This document shows positions 56,961 through 64,000 of a DNA stretch of 64,000 nucleotides, in pieces (the first letter of the stretch is position 1; each line of letters starts with the position of its first letter). The stretch spans positions 26,621,059 through 26,685,058 of the forward strand of contig NC_079415.1 in NCBI RefSeq assembly GCF_026213295.1, read 5' to 3'. Both the position numbers and the translations under genes were made by a program. This DNA comes from Gadus chalcogrammus. Taxonomy: Eukaryota > Chordata > Actinopteri > Gadiformes > Gadidae. The notes under the pieces were generated by a model. That model was not told the origin of the DNA, ran no database searches, and worked only from the letters and a program-made list of their open reading frames with translations.

Positions 56961-57287
56961 ATCTTAAATACATTGCACTTTCTAAAAAGCTTTTTTAACT
57001 GTGCCTTTATTTTCTATTTTAATACTAAAATGCCTTTTTAACTTTCTATTTTACCCATTTCTTTGCATATGTTTTTCTTTTACTTATCTATTATTTAATT
57101 GTATTGTATGACAATGTTTATATGTGAAGCACTTTGAGTCTGCCTTGTGTATGAAAAGTGCTATATAAATAAAGTTGCCTTGCCTTGCCTTGCCTTGGTA
57201 TGATTAAATGTATCTATTGATATGGAAGATTAATTCTGCCCCATTCCGAGAAATGCGGAGAAAAGAGATGATTCATACATTTGGAAA

Positions 57288-57905
57288 GGTTAAGCTTTTA
57301 AAATATTGTTAAAACAGAACAAATCTAGAGTACTGTATTAGACCATCTAGAGAATAAGGATGACCAGCATGGTGTGACTGAAGCTGTGTATGTTGTGCGT
57401 CTATGTGAACCTCCATTGGGATTTCCTTATATTATTTTGGACTGAAGAAACTGGGATATTTTGAAATCGTGTTGAAAATGTTACTAAATGGAATCAATAA
57501 TCAAACTGGTACATTTTGATGTTTCTTTTATCGTCTTGTTCAACCATGTATCAAGATCTCTCTCCCGCGCTGTCCCTTTCCCCCTTTCACTCTCCCTCTC
57601 TCCCTTTTCCTCTCTCCCTCCCTCTATCTCACTCTCTCCCCCTCTCCCCTCCTCTCTCTCTCCCTCTCCCCCTCTGTCCCTCTCCCCCTTTCTCCCTCTC
57701 TCTCACTCTCTCCCTCTCCCCCTCTCTCTACCTCTCGCCCTTTTTTCCTCTCTCTCCCTCTCCCGCTCTCTCCCTCTCCGTCTCTCTCCCTCTCTCCCTC
57801 TCCATCTCTCCCTCTCTCCCTCTTTCCCCTTCTCCCCCTCACATTGACGCATATTCTCGAGATGGTCTAATACAGTACACAATATTTTAAAAGCTTAACC
57901 TTTCC
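57288..57905. repeat. 60-bp inverted repeat bracketing a pyrimidine tract
   Basis: 57288-57360 and 57846-57905 are reverse complements (GGTTAAGCTTTTAAAATATT and TACTGTATTAGACCATCT blocks). The left copy has about 20 extra bases. The 480 bp between include a CT-rich tract. Confidence 0.85.
57546..57840. repeat. Pyrimidine-rich (CCCTCT)n tract
   Basis: Almost pure CT with 6- to 8-bp CCCTCTCT units. Encoded SLSPSL frames are artefacts. Confidence 0.97.
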
Positions 57906-58199
57906 CTCTCCCCCTCTCTCTCACTTCTCCCTCCCTCTTTCTCTCTTTCCCTCCCTCTCTCATTCAGTCCCTCTCACCCCCTCCCGCCCTCTCTTTCCCC
58001 CTTTGTCCCTCCCTGTCCCTCTCCCCCTTTCTCCATCTCTCTCCCCCTCTCCCTCTCTTTCTCCCCCTCTCCCCCTTTGTCCCTCTCCCTCTCTCTCTCT
58101 CCATCTACCCCTCTCCCTCCCTTTCTCTCTCTCCCCCTCTCTTTCCCTCTCCCATCTCCCGCCCTCTCTCTCTCTCTCTCCCTCTCCATCTCCCTCTAG
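57900..58199. repeat. Second pyrimidine-rich tract serving as polypyrimidine region of the acceptor
   Basis: A 300-bp CT tract that ends in CCCTCTAG, the 3' splice site of the exon at 58200. Confidence 0.95.
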
Positions 58200-58374
58200 T
58201 GGTATGAGAACCCGGACTTCGACCTCTTCACGTCGTACGTGAGGTGGAGGCAGGACCGGCCGGACCAGCCCTTCTACATCCTCCACCCCGCCTACCTGTG
58301 GCGCCTGTGGGACGTGATCCAGTCCAACACCCAGGAGAACATCCAGCCCAACCCGCCCTCCTCCGGCTTCATCG
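58200..58374 (+). CDS. st6gal2: Sialyltransferase exon (ST6GAL2-like) with sialylmotif S core
   Basis: Acceptor CCCTCTAG and donor GTACGG flank 175 nt, starting in phase 0 and ending in phase 1 (the last G begins a Gly codon). It encodes [35 protein letters not shown] and [14 protein letters not shown]. The IQPNPPSSG core is sialylmotif S, which binds acceptor and donor. The ILHP and GFIG variants favour ST6GAL2 over ST6GAL1. The exon joins in phase with 33745-33846. Downstream exons (rest of motif S, motifs III and VS) would lie beyond the window. No defects were seen, so the gene is probably functional. Confidence 0.88.
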
Positions 58375-58434
58375 GTACGGCCCTCCACACACACAGCGCC
58401 AGACCCCAACCCATAGGCCGTAGGACGAAAGGAT

Positions 58435-58620
58435 GCAGAGACCGGGACTGTAGAGATTGTAGAGACCCCAATCCACAGGCCGTAAAACCTGAGGACGCAG
58501 AGACCGGGACTGTAGAGACCGTAGAGACCCCAACCCACCGGCCGTAGGAGCTGAGGACGCAGAGACTGGGACTGTAGAGAGCGTAGAGACCCCAACCCAC
58601 AGGCCGTAGGAGCTGAGGAC
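58435..58620. repeat. 62-bp minisatellite, three copies
   Basis: The unit starts GCAGAGACCGGGACTGTAGA and ends AGGAGCTGAGGAC. A partial unit precedes at about 58401. It begins about 60 bp after the exon donor. The same three copies occur at 61731-61916 and 62876-63061. Confidence 0.93.
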
Positions 58621-59243
58621 GCGGAGGCTCGGATGTAACCCATTGGTTGACACACAACAGGCTCAGAGGCGGTTGATTCGCCTTCTACGGAGCGATGCTG
58701 TTGGTGTGATTTTGCAACCAGCAGCATTTCTTTTCCGTATTTGTTCGATTTAGGTCATTAATTGTTAATAATTATAATTTGTTATTTTTCATTCATAATG
58801 ACCAATATAAATTACTATTAATAATAAATATAAATTGTTAACATAAAAAAGTATAGATTATATTTAGGAAATATAAATGGTCAAAAACTAAATTCATAAC
58901 ATGGAGTTGACCTGACCACAGTGGCGGGCCGTACTATAAGGCAAACCAGGCATTTGCCTGGAGCCCCGGGCCCCATAGAAGGTTTGTGGGGGCCCCCAAA
59001 ATGCCCCAATGCATATATTTTGTCCCCATATTTATAATTTTTATAAAAATCTCTTCACAATAGTAGCATCGGGATGTCTAATTACTCATGTTTTGACGAT
59101 TTTTCCGTGTGCACCCCCCTTCAGTCTGCACTACATGGACTATTCCATGTAGTGCGCACAATGAAGTCAAATTCACAACAGTAAGCGGTAAGAGAGAGAG
59201 AGAGAAATCGAGTGAGACATAAATCGAGATTATCGAGTGAAAC

Positions 59244-59760
59244 ATGAAGCGATCGTACGAAAGCGGGTCACATAAAAAGAAGAAGAAAGACCAAAGGCAG
59301 GACTTTCTTTCAAAGCTACCAAAGCTATCCAGCTTTTTTACAGCCACCGCAGTGTCAGCGGGACCGTCGGAGGATCAAGAGCAGCCGTCAACGTCGTTTG
59401 CCGTCACGTTACTGCTCCTTTCATTCCAAGTGGCTCTGGCTCAGCCAGCAGCGATGCTAATGACGTGTGTCAACAAACTGACGGAGATGATGCACAACTG
59501 GTAGTGAATATTTCTCACTCTCCTTCTTCCACTTCGGTTATTGAAATTGATGACAATAACGATAACAATGACTGCGAGACACATATTCTTGTGGATGACC
59601 CAGCACTCTGGCCCAAGCTGCTGTGTCTTGGGCAGGTGCACACATATTCTTGTGGATGACCCAGCACTCTGGCCCAAGGGCCGCAGATTCACAAAAGCAT
59701 ACTATTACATAGTAATGAAAAATGGTGAGAGGGTGAACAGGTCTTGGTTAGTCTACAGCA
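59244..59760 (+). pseudogene. hAT transposase N-terminus (ZMYM1-like), copy 2
   Basis: From the ATG at 59244: MKRSYESGSHKKKKKDQRQD and LSKLPKLSSFFTATAVSAG, open for 86 codons, then a frame change to the ETHILVDDPALWP block (about 59577-59610). It is better preserved than copy 1 (no shift in the first 50 residues). The remaining TTF-type finger part (EEGFKEWNNL, NHERSEEHR) lies beyond the nested insertion at about 60695-60765. The catalytic core is missing. Confidence 0.75.
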
Positions 59761-59846
59761 GTCATACTCAAGTAGCGGCCCGCGGGCCTTTTGTGGCCCG
59801 CGGGGTGTCTATTAATGGCCCTCGAGCTGTTTTGAAAAGTTTTTTT

Positions 59847-59877
<31 letters not shown>

Positions 59878-60625
59878 TCGTGCTGGGCGCTCTTATTTTG
59901 AAACCGCGCGCCGCGATCTCAATACGAGGCTGGGGGTTGCAACGATAAACAGATAGCACTCCAGCCCACAGACCGCTCCAGCCCTCCCAAACTCGAGGCA
60001 GACAGTCCATCTCAACAGCAGTCAAGGCCGATTTAGGGTCGTTTAAGACGCAGAGACGTAAGCACGTAATTTACACAAGGGACTTGTTTTAGACAAGTTT
60101 TGATTTACGGTTCCTTTAAGGTTCCTTAAGGATTGCGCGTGTTGCAAGGGGATTCTCCGCCAGAACAGTAGGGGGAGCAACGAACGAATCTGTGGGCGTG
60201 GAAGTGGAAATCGCTGGCTTGTATATATTTATAATTATCATAATTCGTTCTTGTGTTTTCTTCTTCTCCTTCTTCAAAATTCTTCATTCGCTTCTGTCAC
60301 AGCCTTTTAAAATTGGCGCTATTATGCTGTAAAACCGGAAATGTGAGACTCCTGAAAGGATGTGGTTAGCTGGCCAATCACAGGCTTTGCGAGCTGCGTA
60401 GGGCCGTAGTGTTTCAGTCGCATAGTCAGGAATTTTGGCCGACGCACTTAAGCACGTAAGGGGGGATATTTTACCGCGCAAGGGGGGGTTATGTATCTTA
60501 CGTGCTTACGCGTTCCGTCTAAAACAGAGCATATATCGGCCTCAGTCACACGTATACCGACCGGCCCCTTGAGTCACTGAAAAAAAAAATTGTGGCCCCT
60601 CATCATTTCTACTTGAGTATCCCTG
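59759..60625. mobile_element. Second-level hAT insertion with exact 8-bp duplication
   Basis: The ends CAGTCATACTCAAGTAG and CTACTTGAGTATCCCTG are flanked by gtctacag at 59751-59758 and 60626-60633. It begins with GGCCCGCGGGCC palindromic sequence and an A run (59852-59877). No transposase. Confidence 0.92.
60025..60542. mobile_element. Third-level inverted-repeat insertion, 518 bp
   Basis: AGGCCGATTTAGGGTCGTTT and the inverse-like ATATATCGGCCT bound it. Inward, ACGTAAGCACGTAA pairs with TTACGTGCTTACG. The direct repeat cagtca flanks it at 60019-60024 and 60543-60548. The superfamily is not identified. Confidence 0.75.
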
Positions 60626-61296
60626 GTCTACAGTGAAAGTGCAGACAGTGTTTTTTGCTTTTGTTGTTGCCTTTTTGGAAAACAAAAACACCTGAGTGAG
60701 GAAGGATTTAAAGAATGGAATAACCTTGCAATGCATCTAATCAACCATGAAAGGTCTGAAGAGCACAGGAAAAATACTGATAGCTGGAAGCAGCTATCAG
60801 TAGGTTTCCAGTATTGGTAACCCTCAGGTAAATGATGACATAAGGTTAACAGTCAGTGTAATGTGTCAACATAACGAATCTTATTGTTTTGTATGTTATT
60901 CTCAATTTTTAAATAGATAATTAACATTTGCATGAAAGAAGGATAGTGACTTTTGTTCATCCCTTGTATGGAGTATCTCATTATGCCATATATTATGCGA
61001 TATAAGGTACATTAGACCGGTAGATGCAGGGGCCCCCAAATGACTGTTCGCCTGGAGCCCCCAAAGGGCTAAGTTCGCCACTGCCCATTGAGAACCTAAC
61101 CAAAAATGATGGTGGGCCACACTTCATCCGATCACGTCAACCCCGACGCGGTTCTCTCCCAACACGCGTGTGAGGACAATTGAAGTTTCCCGTTGTTAAA
61201 GACTGAGTGTTTCGTATGTAGTCCTGAGCGTGAAAAAATGAAATAGTGAGCCCCGGCATCGATCGGCTAATATCAGATTGTGAGTGTCGGCATTGA

Positions 61297-61372
61297 TGAA
61301 CCTGCTAAGAGCAGGCTCACAACCTGCTCTTAGCGGAACGAAGAGCAGTTCAACAAACTGTTCTTCGATGAA
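61297..61372. repeat. Two adjacent hairpins in the tandem unit
   Basis: GCTAAGAGCAGG and CCTGCTCTTAGC form a 12-bp stem with a 7-nt loop. CGAAGAGCAGTT and AACTGTTCTTCG form a second stem with one mismatch. Both recur in the other two units (about 62432-62500 and 63578-63645). Confidence 0.85.
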
Positions 61373-61710
61373 CAGGCCAAAGGAGAGGTGTTTTGGAGTG
61401 TGTGTGTGTGTGTGTGTTGACTGATGGACTTCATTGATGACCGGACCTCTGGAGACCAGAACCTCTTATAGTCAGGAAACACTTTCACGGTCCATATATA
61501 ATGATTCTCCCAAAAGGTAATCTCGATAGGGGAGGGGGGGGGGGAATGAGGGTGTCTTGTGGGGGTGAAATGTAATTTCAGTTAGATTGCATAATTATTA
61601 TCCCCTGTTGAGCAAACTGTATTTATGAGCGCTCTGGATTGGTGTTGAAATCATGTGCAGAAGCCTTTAGAGAAGGCATCTGAATATGCAATTGAGATCT
61701 GAATATCCCG

Positions 61711-61742
61711 GTCTCTGCATGCAAAAGGTTGCAGAGACCGGG
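61711..61742. repeat. Hairpin at the unit junction
   Basis: CCCGGTCTCTGC, a 12-nt loop, then GCAGAGACCGGG: a perfect 12-bp stem spanning the joint between one unit and the next minisatellite. It recurs at about 62853-62887. Confidence 0.9.
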
Positions 61743-62522
61743 ACTGTAGAGATTGTAGAGACCCCAATCCACAGGCCGTAAAACCTGAGGACGCAGAGAC
61801 CGGGACTGTAGAGACCGTAGAGACCCCAACCCACAGGCCGTAGGAGCTGAGGACGCAGAGACTGGGACTGTAGAGAGCGTAGAGACCCCAACCCACAGGC
61901 CGTAGGAGCTGAGGACGCGGAGGCCCGGATGTAACCCATTGGTTGACACACAACAGGCTCAGAGGCGGTTGATTCGCCTTCTACGGAGCGATGCTGTTGG
62001 TGTGATTTTGCAACCAGCAGCATTTCGTTTCCGTATTTGTTCGATTTAGGTCATTAATTGTTAATAATTATAATTTGTTATTTTTCATTCATAATGACCA
62101 ATATAAATTACTATTAATAATAAATATAAATTGTTAACATAAAAAAGCATAGATTATGTTCAGGAAATATAAATGGTCAAAAACTAAATTCATAACATGG
62201 AGTTGACCTGACCATTGAGAACCTAACCAAAAACGATGGTGGGCCACACTTCATCCGATCACGTCAACCCCGACGCGGTTCTCTCCCAACGCGCGTGTGA
62301 GGACAATTGAAGTTTCCCGTTGTTAAAGACTGAGTGTTTCGTATGTAGTCCTGAGCGTGAAAAAATGAAATAGTGAGCCCCGGCATCGATAGGCTAATTT
62401 CAGATTGTGAGTGTCGGCATTGATGAACCTGCTAAGAGCAGGCTCACAACCTGCTCTTAGCGGAACGAAGAGCAGTTCAACAAACTGTTCTTCGATGAAC
62501 AGGCCAAAGGAGAGGTGTTTTG

Positions 62523-62563
<41 letters not shown>

Positions 62564-63968
62564 GACTGATGGACTTCATTGATGACCGGACCTCTGGAGA
62601 CCAGAACCTCTTATAGCCAGGAAACACTTTCACGGTCCATATATAATGATTCTCCCAAAAGGTTATCTCGATAGGGGAGGGGGGGGGGGAATGAGGGTGT
62701 CTTGTGGGGGTGAAATGTAATTTCAGTTAGATTGCATAATTATTATCCCCTGTTGAGCAAACTGTATTTATGAGCGCTCTGGATTGGTGTTGAAATCATG
62801 TGCAGAAGCCTTTAGAGAAGGCATCTGAATATGCAATTGAGATCTGAATATCCCGGTCTCTGCATGCAAAAGGTTGCAGAGACCGGGACTGTAGAGATTG
62901 TAGAGACCCCAATCCACAGGCCGTAAAACCTGAGGACGCAGAGACCGGGACTGTAGAGACCGTAGAGACCCCAACCCACAGGCCGTAGGAGCTGAGGACG
63001 CAGAGACTGGGACTGTAGAGAGCGTAGAGACCCCAACCCACAGGCCGTAGGAGCTGAGGACGCGGAGGCCCGGATGTAACCCATTGGTTGACACACAACA
63101 GGCTCAGAGGCGGTTGATTCGCCTTCTACGGAGCGATGCTGTTGGTGTGATTTTGCAACCAGCAGCATTTCTTTTCCGTATTTGTTCGATTTAGGTCATT
63201 AATTGTTAATAATTATAATTTGTTATTTTTCATTCATAATGACCAATATAAATCACTATTAATAATAAATATAAATTGTTAACATAAAAAAGCATAGATT
63301 ATGTTCAGGAAATATAAATGGTCAAAAACTAAATTCATAACATGGAGTTGACCTGACCATTGAGAACCTAACCAAAAACGATGGTGGGCCACACTTCATC
63401 CGATCACGTCAACCCCGACGCGGTTCTCTCCCAACACGCGTGTGAGGACAATTGAAGTTTCCCGTTGTTAAAGACTGAGTGTTTCGTATGTAGTCCTGAG
63501 CGTGAAAAAATGAAATAGTGAGCCCCGGCATCGATCGGCTAATTTCAGATTGTGAGTGTCGGCATTGATGAACCTGCTAAGAGCAGGCTCACAACCTGCT
63601 CTTAGCGGAACGAAGAGCAGTTCAACAAACTGTTCTTCGATGAACAGGCCAAAGGAGAGGTGTTTTGGAGTGTGTGTGTGTGTGTGTGTGTGTTGACTGA
63701 TGGACTTCATTGATGACCGGACCTCTGGAGACCAGAACCTCCTATAGCCAGGAAACACTTTCACGGTCCATATATAATGATTCTCCCAAAAGGTAATCTC
63801 GATAGGGGAGGGGGGGGGAATGAGGGTGTTTTGTGGGGGTGAAATGTAATTTCAGTTAGATTGCATAATTATTATCCCCTGTTGAGCAAACTGTATTTAT
63901 GATTGGTGTTGAAATCATGTGCAGAAGCCTTTAGAGAAGGCATCTGAATATGCAATTGAGATCTTAAC

Positions 63969-64000
<32 letters not shown>
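63969..64000. repeat. (CT)n microsatellite at window end
   Basis: Pure CT run replacing the expected unit junction. It continues past the window. Confidence 0.97.

Larger units (their letters stand above)
54915..57197 (+). mobile_element. L2 LINE derivative: complete ORF1 joined to the 3' end of ORF2
   Basis: ORF1 (54967-56187) is followed directly by ORF2 sequence that begins after the reverse-transcriptase active site. It then has the L2 3' UTR with GTGCTATATAAATAAAGTTG and the CCTTG tail. Endonuclease and RT palm are absent, so a deletion of about 2 kb or more is inferred near 56150. The 5' border and target duplication were not found. Confidence 0.88.
58919..61083 (+). mobile_element. 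hAT element (ZMYM1/TTF-type family, copy 2), no 8-bp duplication
   Basis: Same termini as 19016-20334 (CAGTGGCGGGCC and TTCGCCACTG). Units 2 and 3 of the tandem array preserve the empty site (GACCTGACCATTGAGAACC at about 62206 and 63350). Comparison with it shows only CCA shared across the insertion, not an 8-bp duplication. Confidence 0.88.
58435..63962. repeat. Tandem triplication, unit of about 1.14 kb (third unit incomplete)
   Basis: Units start at 58435, 61731 and 62876 (spacing 1145 bp between the last two). The first is enlarged by a 2165-bp hAT. Each has three 62-bp minisatellite copies, an AT-rich part, a CG-containing part with two hairpins, a (GT)n and a G run. Units 2 and 3 differ by about 1% by eye, plus a 10-bp deletion near 63901. 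The third ends in CT repeats just before its minisatellite. Confidence 0.93.

Noticed and set aside
57488..58242. Serine/leucine/proline-rich or arginine/glutamate-rich frames
   Set aside because: Translation of pyrimidine tracts around the splice acceptor.
58401..58727. Minus-strand 94- to 255-codon frames repeated at 61.6 and 62.8 kb
   Set aside because: They come from the 62-bp minisatellite (not a multiple of three, so all frames show similar repeats) and have no domain.

Overview
This window is eukaryotic and almost certainly comes from a teleost fish. The evidence is introns with GT/AG boundaries, long CA/GT and CT microsatellites, a 100-N scaffold gap, and a mobile-element mix typical of fish: Sushi-like chromoviruses, other Ty3/Gypsy elements, L2 LINEs with ORF1 esterase and CCTTG tails, a DIRS element, many hAT elements, piggyBac, PIF/Harbinger and ISL2EU-type elements, and TTAA-flanked foldbacks. 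The species cannot be named from the sequence.

The only host gene I can support is on the + strand. Two exons, 33745-33846 and 58200-58374, encode consecutive parts of a beta-galactoside alpha-2,6-sialyltransferase, best matching ST6GAL2. They end in the sialylmotif S core and are separated by a 24.4-kb intron filled with nested transposons. The exon with the membrane anchor, stem and sialylmotif L is not in the readable sequence. It may lie upstream of the window or in the gap at 16845-16944. A GC-rich block ending in a good splice donor (about 10830-11042) could be a noncoding first exon.

Layout: 1-1.07 kb, broken retrotransposon ORF1 with zinc fingers (-); 1.4-2.1 kb, dead hAT (GTF2IRD2-like) plus 35-bp repeats; 4.13-7.25 kb, hAT carrying a large TTAA foldback; 8.0-8.65 kb, minisatellite; 8.73-10.2 kb, piggyBac remnant; 11.9-14.1 kb, hAT with 8-bp target duplication; 16.07-16.84 kb, foldback fragment running into the gap; 16.9-17.4 kb, LINE tail and Harbinger fragment; 18.97-33 kb, an old Gypsy remnant (-) split by one hAT (19.0-20.3), a second hAT (21.5-31.3) that itself holds an 8.8-kb Gypsy provirus, and a GGCCCC-ended element (31.5-32.9) holding an L2 fragment; 33.7 kb, exon; 35.4-38.7 kb, ISL2EU-like element with a THAP transposase; 38.9-47.0 kb, hAT holding a nearly intact Sushi-type chromovirus and another foldback; 47.5-52.4 kb, internally deleted DIRS with a hAT inside; 54.9-57.2 kb, L2 derivative with ORF1 joined to the 3' end of ORF2; 57.5-58.2 kb, pyrimidine tracts; 58.2 kb, exon; 58.4-64 kb, a recent 1.14-kb tandem triplication, one unit carrying a three-level transposon nest.

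Target-site duplications let the order of insertion be read directly: at least six hAT-type elements have exact 8-bp duplications and a seventh matches at 7 of 8. None of the transposon genes looks fully functional. The Sushi-type element is closest, with 5 LTR differences in 547 bp and one in-frame stop in pol.
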